From assembly GCF_003852495.1 (NCBI RefSeq), contig NZ_QAJI01000003.1:530685-594684 (forward strand): DNA of 64,000 bases, written 5' to 3'. Below the pieces are notes generated by a model. It searched no databases and was not told the DNA's origin. It worked only from the letters and a program-made list of their open reading frames with translations. The translations under genes were made by a program, and so were the position numbers. Of this stretch, positions 7,406-15,593 are shown in pieces (the stretch's first letter is position 1; the number at the start of each line of letters is the position of its first letter). Source of the stretch: Taibaiella sp. KBW10 (GTDB taxonomy: Bacteria; Bacteroidota; Bacteroidia; Chitinophagales; Chitinophagaceae).

Positions 7406-10133
7406 ATTATTCGATCAGTTTAAAACCGCGGCGGAGCAGGATGAGCAGGATGCTTTTCCCCTACAGGAAAGCCTTTGGGCGCGGGTAGAAGCACGGTTGG
7501 AAGAACGTCCGAAAAAACGGGTATTGATGCTTCCTGCATTTCGCTATATTGCCGCTTCTTTAGTACTATTACTGGGCATTGGGTTGGTATGGCAGCTAAA
7601 TAAAGAGGAAACCCCTACAGAGCGGCAACAGACGATAACCAAAGAAGATAAAGCCGCAATAATTAACAATAACACCCCTGCTACAGCAGCAGAAGAAGAT
7701 ACGCCAAAAGTAATCGCTAACAATAAAGGCGTTCAAAAAGCGCCAGCAGCACCATCAAAAACGGGCACCCCTATTCCAGAGGTTCCCTATGTAGCACAGA
7801 AAAAGGAGCCGCTTACGGACACAACAGGCAAAGCGATAGTCGTAATAAATAATACGACTCAAAAAGGTGCTATACAGCAATACAAAGGATTGATACAAGA
7901 CCAGGAAGGCAACCCCGTTATGGGCGCAATTGTCTATACCCAGGGAGAGCATAGCAACAGTATACAAACCCAAATTGATGGTGTGTTTCAAATCGAGCTT
8001 GCAGATACGGTCCCTTTATATGTTGCTTATGGTAGCGTAAGACAGCGCATTAATAAACAGGATTTATTATCCAGTCATACGATCGTGCTGCAAACCAATC
8101 CATCATCAAATGGCACCAGTAATCAGGCAGGGAAGGCTTATGTTACCGCGGAAAAACCATTTAAAATATCTGCAGAACCCAGCCAAACCAATTTAGCCTC
8201 CCAACAAGAATTAAGCTCGGTAAACGTTTATGCGACAAAAATAGATAAGAGAAGCTATACCGGTTCCATTAGTACGATTACCTCCTCAGATATTCAGAAA
8301 AGACCTATTACCAATATTGCCAATGCTTTATCCGGTGCCGCTCCGGGAGTGCTCGTTACAACGGGCAGCGGACAACCGGGTTCTGCTCCGGATATTATGA
8401 TACGGGGCCAAGGCTCTTTAAATGCGAGTACAGCGCCACTTATCGTTTTGGATGGCATGCCATATGACGGCACACTGGTTTCTATTAATCCTAATGACGT
8501 GGCAAATATGGTTGTATTAAAAGATGCTGCTGCAAAAGCGCGCTACGGAGCACGTGGAGCCAACGGTGTGATTGATATCACCACAAAGGGTAGCAGTAAC
8601 AACTATAAGTTATCCGGAAATTTAATTGATGCTTTATCGGGTAAGTATAAAGACGAAAATGAGCTTCCTGACCTGCAACAACAAGTGAATGAATTACTAA
8701 CTAACAAAGAATTGAGAAAAGTTGGCATTTCAAATGAATCTTATGAAATGTTTGAAGAAAACAAGTTTGAGAATCCCATGAATAATCCACTTTCTACCTT
8801 TTCTATTGATGTAGACCGGGCTTCCTATGCTAATGTCCGCCGCTTTATTACCGAGGGAAATAGTGTACCAAAAGATGCAGTGCGCGTAGAAGAAATGATC
8901 AATTATTTTGAATATCATTATCCGCAGCCGCAGGCAGGAACACCCTTTTCTATAAATACAGAATATAGTATTGCCCCTTGGAATAGAACACATCAGTTAT
9001 TGAAAATAGGCTTACAAGGCAGAACGATTCCTACCGACAATATTCCTGCCAGCAATCTGGTTTTTCTGATAGATGTATCCGGTTCTATGAACGAGGCGAA
9101 TAAACTGCCCTATGTAATTGAATCGCTTAAGATGCTGACCATGAAACTCAGGAAGCAGGATAGAGTAGCCATTGTAGTCTATGCTGGTGCGGCAGGTCTC
9201 GTGCTACCCTCTACCAGCGGGGCAAATAAAGAGAAAATCATGAGTGCTATATATGGACTTTCCGCCGGGGGAAGTACTGCAGGAGGGCAAGGTATTACGC
9301 TGGCTTATAAAATAGCTAAACAAAACTTTATCCCTAATGGCAATAACCGTATCATATTGGCTACAGACGGTGATTTCAATGTAGGTGTTTCTGATGACCG
9401 AAGTATGCAAGAATTGATTGAAGAGAAAAGGAAAGACAATATCTTCCTCACTTGTTTGGGCTTTGGCACGGGCAACTACAAGGATAGCAAAATGGAAATA
9501 CTGGCAGACAAGGGCAATGGCAACTATGCGTATATTGACAATATGAATGAAGCGACCAAAATACTCCAGAAAGAGTTCGGAGGTACCATGTTCGCCATTG
9601 CTAAAGATGTAAAAATCCAAATTGAATTTAACCCGGCTTATGTACAATCCTACCGCCTGATCGGTTATGAAAACCGGAAACTGAATGCAGAAGATTTTGC
9701 CAATGATGCCATTGATGCCGGAGAATTAGGTAGCGGACACACGGTTACGGCATTATATGAAATCATTCCTACAGGAGTTGACGATAAATACGCGGTTAAA
9801 GCAGAGACTTTAAAATACACCAATCTTGTAAGGGACAGCAGCCATAATTTCAACAACGAGCTTGCCCAAATAAAGTTTCGTTATAAAGAACCCACTGAAA
9901 CCAAGAGTAAACTCGTAGTACAGAATATCACCAAATCACTAATACCCCTGGAACAATCCAGTAAAGATTTTAAACTCGCTTCCTCAGTGGCATGGTTTGG
10001 CCTAAAGCTCAGGGATTCTAAATTGGTTCCGGATAAAGAAACAAAAAGTATTTTATCGCTGACACAAGAGGCAATTGATAAAGAAAACAAAGAAGAAACA
10101 GAGCTGCTACAACTGATAGATGCAGTAAAATAA
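7389..10133 (+). CDS. membrane-anchored chimera: anti-sigma-like N-terminus + carboxypeptidase-like domain + TonB plug + YfbK-type vWA
   Basis: The start is placed at ATG 7389 (MESQNKLFDQF); a TTG 60 bases upstream lies inside the sigma gene. The 914 residues show a cytosolic N-terminus (1-50) and one TM helix (about 52-70, YIAASLVLLLGIGLVW). A low-complexity linker and a carboxypeptidase-regulatory-like domain (about 165-240) follow. A SusC-style TonB plug comes next (about 282-400, LSGAAPGV, IMIRGQGSLN, IVLDGMPYDG, YGARGANGVIDITTK), then a vWA-associated N domain (about 459-550), a vWA domain with MIDAS DVSGS (about 558-720) and a C-terminal YfbK-type domain. It overlaps the ECF sigma gene, so it probably acts as its membrane partner. 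No barrel follows the plug, so it cannot be a transporter. Confidence 0.9.
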   Translation: MESQNKLFDQFKTAAEQDEQDAFPLQESLWARVEARLEERPKKRVLMLPAFRYIAASLVLLLGIGLVWQLNKEETPTERQQTITKEDKAAIINNNTPATAAEEDTPKVIANNKGVQKAPAAPSKTGTPIPEVPYVAQKKEPLTDTTGKAIVVINNTTQKGAIQQYKGLIQDQEGNPVMGAIVYTQGEHSNSIQTQIDGVFQIELADTVPLYVAYGSVRQRINKQDLLSSHTIVLQTNPSSNGTSNQAGKAYVTAEKPFKISAEPSQTNLASQQELSSVNVYATKIDKRSYTGSISTITSSDIQKRPITNIANALSGAAPGVLVTTGSGQPGSAPDIMIRGQGSLNASTAPLIVLDGMPYDGTLVSINPNDVANMVVLKDAAAKARYGARGANGVIDITTKGSSNNYKLSGNLIDALSGKYKDENELPDLQQQVNELLTNKELRKVGISNESYEMFEENKFENPMNNPLSTFSIDVDRASYANVRRFITEGNSVPKDAVRVEEMINYFEYHYPQPQAGTPFSINTEYSIAPWNRTHQLLKIGLQGRTIPTDNIPASNLVFLIDVSGSMNEANKLPYVIESLKMLTMKLRKQDRVAIVVYAGAAGLVLPSTSGANKEKIMSAIYGLSAGGSTAGGQGITLAYKIAKQNFIPNGNNRIILATDGDFNVGVSDDRSMQELIEEKRKDNIFLTCLGFGTGNYKDSKMEILADKGNGNYAYIDNMNEATKILQKEFGGTMFAIAKDVKIQIEFNPAYVQSYRLIGYENRKLNAEDFANDAIDAGELGSGHTVTALYEIIPTGVDDKYAVKAETLKYTNLVRDSSHNFNNELAQIKFRYKEPTETKSKLVVQNITKSLIPLEQSSKDFKLASSVAWFGLKLRDSKLVPDKETKSILSLTQEAIDKENKEETELLQLIDAVK

Positions 10134-10166
10134 GTGAGATGTAGATTTGTTTGGGTTTGTATGAGA

Positions 10167-10195
10167 AAGCGCAATGATTAAGTTCATTGCGCTTT
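10167..10195. terminator. bidirectional terminator between convergent genes
   Basis: A perfect 12-bp stem AAAGCGCAATGA/TCATTGCGCTTT with a 6-base loop is flanked by A-rich and T-rich sides. It lies between the stops of the vWA chimera (10133, plus) and kdsD (10223, minus) and can serve both strands. Confidence 0.85.
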
Positions 10196-10222
10196 TATTA
10201 TGTGTTCCTCTATAGAAGCCGA

Positions 10223-11188
10223 TCAGATCAGTCCTTCTTTAATTAAATCATGTAAATGTACCATACCCGCATAAGCACCATCTTTAGTTACCAGCAACTG
10301 TGTAATATTATACGTTCTCAATTGCTCCAGTGCCACAACGGCCATATCATCAGCCTCTACAGTCTTGGGATTTTTGGTACAAATATCAAGGGCCCTTAGC
10401 GTCGTAAAATCGATATGCTTTTCCAACATTCTACGCAGATCTCCATCGGTGATAACCCCCACCAAACGATCGTTTTCGAGCACCGCTGTAGCCCCCAGGC
10501 GATTGGCCGAAATAGATAAGATCACTTCTTTCAAATTAGCATCGGCCGTCACAAATGGTTTAGGATTCTGTTCGCTCATATCTGCAACCCTTAGGTAAAG
10601 GCGTTTGCCCAAAGCCCCTCCGGGATGATATTTGGCAAAGTCTTTTGCCGTAAATCCTTTGAGTTGCAGCAAGCATACGGCCAGGGCATCTCCCATGACC
10701 AATTGTGCGGTAGTACTGGTCGTAGGTGCCAGGTTATTCGGGCAGGCTTCCTGATCAATAGTTGTATCCAGGAAATAATCGGCATGGGTCGCTAAATAGG
10801 ACGTATCCTTACCACAGATCGCGATAATTTTATTGCCGAAATTGCGGATAAAGGGAATTAATGCTTTAATCTCGGGGCTTTCCCCACTCTTAGAAATGAT
10901 GATCACTACATCATCTTCCTGTATCATACCTAAATCTCCATGTATGGCATCTGCAGCATGCATAAACAAGGCCGGCGTACCGGTAGAGTTCATTGTCGCC
11001 ACGATCTTTTGTGCGATCAAAGCACTTTTTCCGATGCCCGTGATCACCACCCTGCCATTGCAGGCATGCAAGCTATTGATCACCGCTTCAAAAGTCGGAT
11101 TGATGGCCTGCTTCATCTTTTCTAAAGCCGCTATTTCATTAGCAATGGTATCTTGTGCAATACGAATGATATTTTTCTCTATAGACAT
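10223..11188 (-). CDS. kdsD: arabinose-5-phosphate isomerase (KpsF/GutQ family)
   Basis: Converts ribulose-5-phosphate to arabinose-5-phosphate, the first step of Kdo synthesis for lipopolysaccharide. The 321 residues have an N-terminal SIS domain (about 35-170, VVITGIGKSALIAQKI, IIISKSGESPEI, catalytic-site histidine in MHAADAIHGDLG) and two CBS domains (about 205-260 and 270-320, GVITDGDLRRMLE, MVHLHDLI). This is the complete family length. It follows the DUF2157 gene by about 20 bases and ends at a shared terminator. No kdsC or kdsB is adjacent. Confidence 0.95.
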   Translation of the reverse strand: MSIEKNIIRIAQDTIANEIAALEKMKQAINPTFEAVINSLHACNGRVVITGIGKSALIAQKIVATMNSTGTPALFMHAADAIHGDLGMIQEDDVVIIISKSGESPEIKALIPFIRNFGNKIIAICGKDTSYLATHADYFLDTTIDQEACPNNLAPTTSTTAQLVMGDALAVCLLQLKGFTAKDFAKYHPGGALGKRLYLRVADMSEQNPKPFVTADANLKEVILSISANRLGATAVLENDRLVGVITDGDLRRMLEKHIDFTTLRALDICTKNPKTVEADDMAVVALEQLRTYNITQLLVTKDGAYAGMVHLHDLIKEGLI

Positions 11189-11208
11189 TTATATACAATA
11201 ATTATATT

Positions 11209-12252
11209 TTATGAAGGATCTAAGCGCTCCGTTTTTTTACGATATTGTTCCAGCTTCCGGCCGATAAGCCAAAAGGATAAGGCCAGGATGGTAAAGAAAA
11301 TTCCTTTATTGGTTACATCCCAGAAATATTCAAAATAGCGGGTATACAAATTGAGCAGGAGAAATAATAAGGCCATATCCCGCAGGTTATTGTCTTTGCG
11401 TTTAACGGCGTAAAGCAGTATACCCACCAGTACTACCGTATACCCTATGGCCCAAAACAATACCCTGCTTTGCCGGAAACTGGTCCATTCCTGAAAGGAA
11501 TAATTACCCGAAATGGATAAACCCCATGCCGTAAACAGGAACAGGATCCAACCGGTAAAGTAACTGGAAGGGGCGAAATCAGCTAAAGGTTTTATACGCC
11601 TAATCGCATAGGCAACTAATAGAACCAGCAAGCCATATAAGGTCAGTCTCAGCGGCATATTCATGCCCCAGAAAAAGGCACCATGATTGGTGGCTGCGGT
11701 TTCCGTATAGGCCGCCCACCATCCTCCGAAGGTTAGTAACATCGCGATCCAAAGTAATCTTGATTGTACGGCAAAAGCCAAATAACCCAAAACGGCACCC
11801 GTAGCAAAAATCAGCCAGTAATACTGGTCTGTATTCATGGAAAAACCTTTGCCGAAATAAGCCACGGCAACCGAGGCACTTAAACCGAGCAAAATACACA
11901 GTGATTCATTGGCCCAAACGGTGTTTATAAACTTCCGCTTCCGTTTTCGGATATAGAAAATCAAGACAACGGTAAGTGCAGCAAAAATCAGGCCTATCGT
12001 AATCTCGGAAAAGGCAAAGTAACGGCGCATCCGCTCAATCCATTTCTCATCTAAAACCAAAGCACCAAAAGCCAGGAGTGCACACGATACCGCCGCAATA
12101 AAAGCGTAAAAAGTCAGGGATTTATAATCGCCGGCATCAGACTCATAGGAAGCCCTGAGTTTATGTGCCGTATCAGGATTGATCAATGCATTTTCTTCCC
12201 ATTTATCGATCGCCTTGTCTAACAGGGCCGCTTCTTTTTGATTTATTTTCAT
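11209..12252 (-). CDS. DUF2157-like multi-pass membrane protein
   Basis: The start is set at ATG 12252 (MKINQKEAALLDK). An in-frame TTG at 12282 lies inside a promoter-like TACCTTTG and would be upstream of the transcript. The protein has a soluble N-terminal segment of about 55 residues (KWEENALINPDTAHKL), typical of DUF2157, followed by about ten hydrophobic helices separated by short basic loops (RKRKRKF, KRKDNN). The function is unknown. It lies directly upstream of kdsD and is probably co-transcribed. Confidence 0.75.
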   Translation of the reverse strand: MKINQKEAALLDKAIDKWEENALINPDTAHKLRASYESDAGDYKSLTFYAFIAAVSCALLAFGALVLDEKWIERMRRYFAFSEITIGLIFAALTVVLIFYIRKRKRKFINTVWANESLCILLGLSASVAVAYFGKGFSMNTDQYYWLIFATGAVLGYLAFAVQSRLLWIAMLLTFGGWWAAYTETAATNHGAFFWGMNMPLRLTLYGLLVLLVAYAIRRIKPLADFAPSSYFTGWILFLFTAWGLSISGNYSFQEWTSFRQSRVLFWAIGYTVVLVGILLYAVKRKDNNLRDMALLFLLLNLYTRYFEYFWDVTNKGIFFTILALSFWLIGRKLEQYRKKTERLDPS

Positions 12253-12279
12253 AGTCAGTTGTAACAGGAGAATACCCTT

Positions 12280-12287
12280 CAAAGGTA
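12280..12287 (-). promoter_or_regulatory. Bacteroidota -7 box TACCTTTG for DUF2157-kdsD
   Basis: TACCTTTG on the minus strand matches TAnnTTTG and ends 27 bases before ATG 12252. No TTG was found at the usual -33 spacing, so support is partial. It overlaps the alternative TTG start and argues against it. Confidence 0.5.
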
Positions 12288-12320
12288 GGATAAAATATAT
12301 TGTAGCCCCTTATTGGGATG

Positions 12321-12349
12321 TTGAAATTGTGTAAGAAGCTTTATCTTTG
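12321..12349 (+). promoter_or_regulatory. Promoter TTG-N18-TATCTTTG for the PaaG-like gene
   Basis: TTG at 12321-12323, an 18-base spacer, and TATCTTTG at 12342-12349 fit the Bacteroidota primary-sigma consensus (TTG-N17-23-TAnnTTTG). The ATG follows 16 bases after the box. Confidence 0.75.
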
Positions 12350-12365
12350 AGAAAACAAATATTTT

Positions 12366-13142
12366 ATGAGCTTTATATTGAAAACCGTAAGCGACCACGT
12401 TGCGTTTATTACCTTAAATCGTCCTGAAAAGTTTAATAGTTTCAACAGAGAAATGGCGCTGGCCTTACAACAGGCTTTAGATGAGTGTATGCGCGATGAT
12501 GAAATCCGTGCGGTACACCTGACTGCCGAAGGCAAGGCATTTTGTGCCGGCCAGGATTTGTCTGAAGCCATGGATCCTGATGCACCTTCTTTAAGAAGTA
12601 TCGTGCACGGACATTACAACCCCATCATTGAGCGCATCAGAAACATAGAAAAACCGGTAGTCTGTGCGGTAAATGGTGTCGCTGCGGGTGCAGGTGCTAA
12701 TATTGCACTGTGTTGTGATGTAGTGGTGGCTGTAGAGCATGCTACATTTATACAGGCATTTAGTAAAATCGGCTTGATCCCGGATTGTGGCGGCACATTC
12801 TTTTTGCCTCGCCTGATTGGTTTTCAAAAGGCGTCTGCCCTGATGATGATGGCCGATAATATTGATGCGAAGGAAGCAGAACGTTTAGGGATGATCTATA
12901 AATACTTCCCTGCAGAGACGTTTGTGGAAGAAAGTAAAAAAATCGCCTTGCACCTGGCCAGTATGCCAACCAAGGCACTTGGCTATACCAAACTGGCCTT
13001 AAACCAGTCTATGGCACATAGCCTGACCCAACAACTATCACTGGAGGAAGAATACCAAACGGCCTGCGGCGATACCGCAGATTTTGACGAGGGTATACAA
13101 GCCTTTTTAGAAAAAAGAAAAGCAAATTTTAAGGGTATTTAG
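12366..13142 (+). CDS. enoyl-CoA hydratase/isomerase family protein, PaaG-like
   Basis: This crotonase-fold protein of 258 residues closely follows the layout of E. coli PaaG, which isomerises the epoxide of phenylacetyl-CoA. Shared features are LNRPEKFNSFN, the CoA-binding AFCAGQDLSEA (about 59-69), AVNGVAAGAGANIAL (oxyanion region, about 101-115) and IGLIPDCGGTFFLPR with the conserved Asp. No paaABCDE, paaF, paaH or paaZ gene is nearby, so it may act in another acyl-CoA route or be an orphan of a dispersed pathway. It has its own promoter and is followed by a long GC-capped palindrome. Confidence 0.85.
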   Translation: MSFILKTVSDHVAFITLNRPEKFNSFNREMALALQQALDECMRDDEIRAVHLTAEGKAFCAGQDLSEAMDPDAPSLRSIVHGHYNPIIERIRNIEKPVVCAVNGVAAGAGANIALCCDVVVAVEHATFIQAFSKIGLIPDCGGTFFLPRLIGFQKASALMMMADNIDAKEAERLGMIYKYFPAETFVEESKKIALHLASMPTKALGYTKLALNQSMAHSLTQQLSLEEEYQTACGDTADFDEGIQAFLEKRKANFKGI

Positions 13143-13151
13143 TCCTTACAT

Positions 13152-13198
13152 GATTACTAGTGTTGCGCGCGCCGCAGGCGCGCGCAACACTAGTAATC
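13152..13198. repeat. GC-capped perfect palindrome, copy 1 (22-bp stem, 3-nt loop)
   Basis: The two 22-base arms (13152-13173 and 13177-13198) are perfectly complementary around the loop GCA. The apex is GCGCGCC-GCA-GGCGCGC and the outer arm is AT-richer (GATTACTAGTGTT). It lies 9 bases after the PaaG-like stop, has no T-run, and belongs with the copies at 28165 and 29017. Confidence 0.85.
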
Positions 13199-13234
13199 TA
13201 ATTCTTTCGCTACAAGCATAATTGTTTTATCCTG

Positions 13235-13858
13235 ATGAAAATACGCCATTGGCTCCTACTCCTTATCCTCATGCTGGGCATTGCTGCCCTTACTTATTTT
13301 ATCGGCAGACAAAGTGGTTCCGTTAAAATAACGCATATCGCAACTAATGAACTCCTGATTAAGCAGATTGCCGAATTATCGAGCCTGGAAGTACAAGGGA
13401 ATGCGCAAATCGCGCAGACTAATCTGACAAATGATGGGAGCTGGACTGATGCCGTTCGGAAACTATTTATCGAAAATACGGTTACGATCAGCATTCCTTA
13501 TATCGCGAAGTACGGGGTGAGCATGGATACCAATGATCTTAAGATCACTCAAAAGGACAATGTTGTTTCAATTCATTTGCCGGAACCCAAACTGTTGAGT
13601 TTTGAAATGCGCCTGGACAAAGCCAATAGCAGCAGTACACAGGGATGGATGCAGGCACAAAGCAATGACCTCTATAATCAAGTGCAGAAAAAACTGTATC
13701 AGCAGTCGCGGACAGAGATGGAACAAAGCACTAAAAATAAGGAGTTGGCTAAAGAAAAGATTATTACGATTCTTAAAAGCTATTACCAGCCTTTGGGTTA
13801 TCAGGTGGAACTCAGCTTTGGCAGCACGCAAAGTATTAGTCTCTTTCCAAAATCCTGA
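13235..13858 (+). CDS. DUF4230-like membrane-anchored protein
   Basis: The 207 residues begin with a single N-terminal TM or signal anchor (HWLLLLILMLGIAALTYFIG). An extracytoplasmic domain follows with TDAVRKLFIENTVTISIPYIAKYGVSMD, split over two strands, and LPEPKLLSFEMRLDK, which resembles DUF4230. The C-terminal helix is charged (QQSRTEMEQSTKNKELAKEK). The function is unknown. The gene stands between a palindrome and a DUF2306-like membrane protein gene. Confidence 0.75.
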   Translation: MKIRHWLLLLILMLGIAALTYFIGRQSGSVKITHIATNELLIKQIAELSSLEVQGNAQIAQTNLTNDGSWTDAVRKLFIENTVTISIPYIAKYGVSMDTNDLKITQKDNVVSIHLPEPKLLSFEMRLDKANSSSTQGWMQAQSNDLYNQVQKKLYQQSRTEMEQSTKNKELAKEKIITILKSYYQPLGYQVELSFGSTQSISLFPKS

Positions 13859-13931
13859 GAAAACAGCGCACACGTCTTTACAATTTACAAACCCGTTTTA
13901 GCGCAATGGGCTTAATCAATCCTGATACCAA

Positions 13932-14618
13932 GTGAATAGGGACAACATAAAAAAAATACTAAAGCCGATTGCATTTATTTCAGTTATGCTTTTTAGTGTT
14001 TTAATGTTGTATACTATTAAGCAGTATTTTTCATTCCGTACAGATGTGGGTTTCCTTAGATTCAAACAGGAGGTTATCGGCAATCAATACTGGTTATGTT
14101 TCTTCTATATACATATCTTCTCCATAATTGTGTGCCTGTTAGCGGGATTGACACAATTCTCCAATCAACTTTTAAAAGAACAGCGGAACATACATAAAAT
14201 AGCCGGGAAAATATATGTGTACAACATCCTGTTGATAAATGTTCCGGCCTGTTTTGTACTGGCTATTTTTTCCAATGGCGGCCTTATAGGCATTTCAGGA
14301 TTTATCGTTCAGGATTTATTATGGGCCTATGTTACGGTAGTGGCCATTATGGCCATCCGGAAAAAGAACATCATCCGGCACCGAAACTATATGGTCTTGA
14401 GTTATGCCATAACGACAACGGCCCTAACCTTCCGGATTATTAAGCACCTGTTCTATGAGGAACATCTGTTTTCATATTCCTTATTTTATGGTCTTAATGT
14501 ATGGGTCTCTTTACTAATCAATCTGGGTATTGCCATTTTAATCATCAAAAAAAGAGGTGACCTATCGCTCAAAGGAGATATTATTGATCAGAATAAAGAA
14601 GGAAATAGCGAGCAATAA
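13932..14618 (+). CDS. DUF2306-like membrane protein
   Basis: The 228 residues start at GTG and have six to seven hydrophobic segments. Histidines sit at membrane borders (YIHIFS, NIHKIAGKIYVY, RHRNYMVLSYA), as in DUF2306 proteins, which resemble haem-coordinating four-helix membrane proteins. The biochemical role is unknown. The last 57 bases overlap a small convergent gene on the other strand. Confidence 0.75.
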   Translation: MNRDNIKKILKPIAFISVMLFSVLMLYTIKQYFSFRTDVGFLRFKQEVIGNQYWLCFFYIHIFSIIVCLLAGLTQFSNQLLKEQRNIHKIAGKIYVYNILLINVPACFVLAIFSNGGLIGISGFIVQDLLWAYVTVVAIMAIRKKNIIRHRNYMVLSYAITTTALTFRIIKHLFYEEHLFSYSLFYGLNVWVSLLINLGIAILIIKKRGDLSLKGDIIDQNKEGNSEQ

Positions 14619-14759
14619 AAGTAATGCCCCGAAAAATATCAGTACATCCAGTAAGGCAGGATTTCGGCTTTTCACCGTAAATCTTTTAAAATAACGCATA
14701 CACAAATAGGCTAATCCGGCATGAAGCGCTAATACAATCAAAAGAATCATTAAACCCAT
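14562..14759 (-). CDS. small two-helix membrane protein (65 residues)
   Basis: The frame encodes two hydrophobic helices (MILLIVLALHAGLAYLCM and LDVLIFFGALLLLLAISFFIL) joined by a basic loop (RYFKRFTVKSR), which is plausible for a real inner-membrane protein. It overlaps the end of the convergent DUF2306 gene by 57 bp. Most of the frame lies outside that gene, so it is not merely a shadow. There is no family assignment. Confidence 0.5.
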   Translation of the reverse strand: MGLMILLIVLALHAGLAYLCMRYFKRFTVKSRNPALLDVLIFFGALLLLLAISFFILINNISFER

Positions 14760-14869
14760 ATCGCTTTTTCTTAAAAATAATAAATATTATACTGTGTTTG
14801 CGTCCTCTGACCGAAAAAAAATGACCATCTGTCTAAAGATTTTGCCTTAAACAATTTCCATAAAATTAT

Positions 14870-15547
14870 TTAAGGATTAGGTACTACTTCCTGCCTGGGT
14901 GCAAGACGCGTTTTTGTGCGGGTCATCCCCAACAGCCATCCGAATTGCAGGCCATAAAAACTTTTTGTTGTACTGACAATCGCGGTACAGCCCAAAGAAA
15001 AACCGGAAAACTGATTCCGAAAGGAATTAAAGCCGATATAGGCCGACCATGCCGGTACTACACTTTCCCTGAATCGTTCATTGTCATAATTGGCCCGGGG
15101 AGATCGCTGCCCGGGAATGCCCCGGCTGGGGCGAAACGCCTGTTCAAATAAAGTAAACAAAGCGGGTCCGGTCTGTATATTGGCTTGCAAACCGCGGTTT
15201 CGGGTAAGATAAGGTGTCCAGCATGCCCGTATATATTGTGTTCGATACCGGTCTCTTAATACCGGTGTCATTCCCCAGAAATTGGCATCTGCTTTATAAT
15301 CGGAAGGCAGTTGTGTTGTAGCCAGCCATCGTCCGTCATTTCCTATTTGCAGGCCATAGCGATCCCAAATACCGATGTGCAATGCATACCCGGCTTGTTT
15401 ACCGCCATTAAAGTTGAATCCAAGGTTACCCTGTACATATACTGCGGTAATTAAAGGACGCCGCCGCACTTGCATTGGCTGCTCCTCCTGAGCCCAAGCT
15501 GCATGCAGGTATAGCATTAATATAAGCGTCCATAAGATCCGTTTCAT
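14870..15547 (-). CDS. secreted/outer-membrane-like hypothetical protein
   Basis: The start is chosen at ATG 15547, which gives a clean signal peptide (MKRILWTLILMLYLHAAWAQ); a further upstream start would add 12 charged residues. The mature part of about 205 residues is rich in aromatic and alternating strands (GNLGFNFNGGKQAGYALHIGI split by turns, YGLQFGWLLGM), typical of a small outer-membrane barrel or lipocalin-like protein. The function is unknown. It starts about 46 bases after the mfd stop on the same strand. Confidence 0.65.
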   Translation of the reverse strand: MKRILWTLILMLYLHAAWAQEEQPMQVRRRPLITAVYVQGNLGFNFNGGKQAGYALHIGIWDRYGLQIGNDGRWLATTQLPSDYKADANFWGMTPVLRDRYRTQYIRACWTPYLTRNRGLQANIQTGPALFTLFEQAFRPSRGIPGQRSPRANYDNERFRESVVPAWSAYIGFNSFRNQFSGFSLGCTAIVSTTKSFYGLQFGWLLGMTRTKTRLAPRQEVVPNP

Positions 15548-15593
15548 AAGTGCTAAATGTTTATGGAAGATAAGAAATTCCAATCAGTTTGCC

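Noticed and set aside
9204..9647. 147-residue minus-strand frame inside the vWA gene
   Set aside because: Fully antisense to a well-supported vWA domain with no recognisable features.
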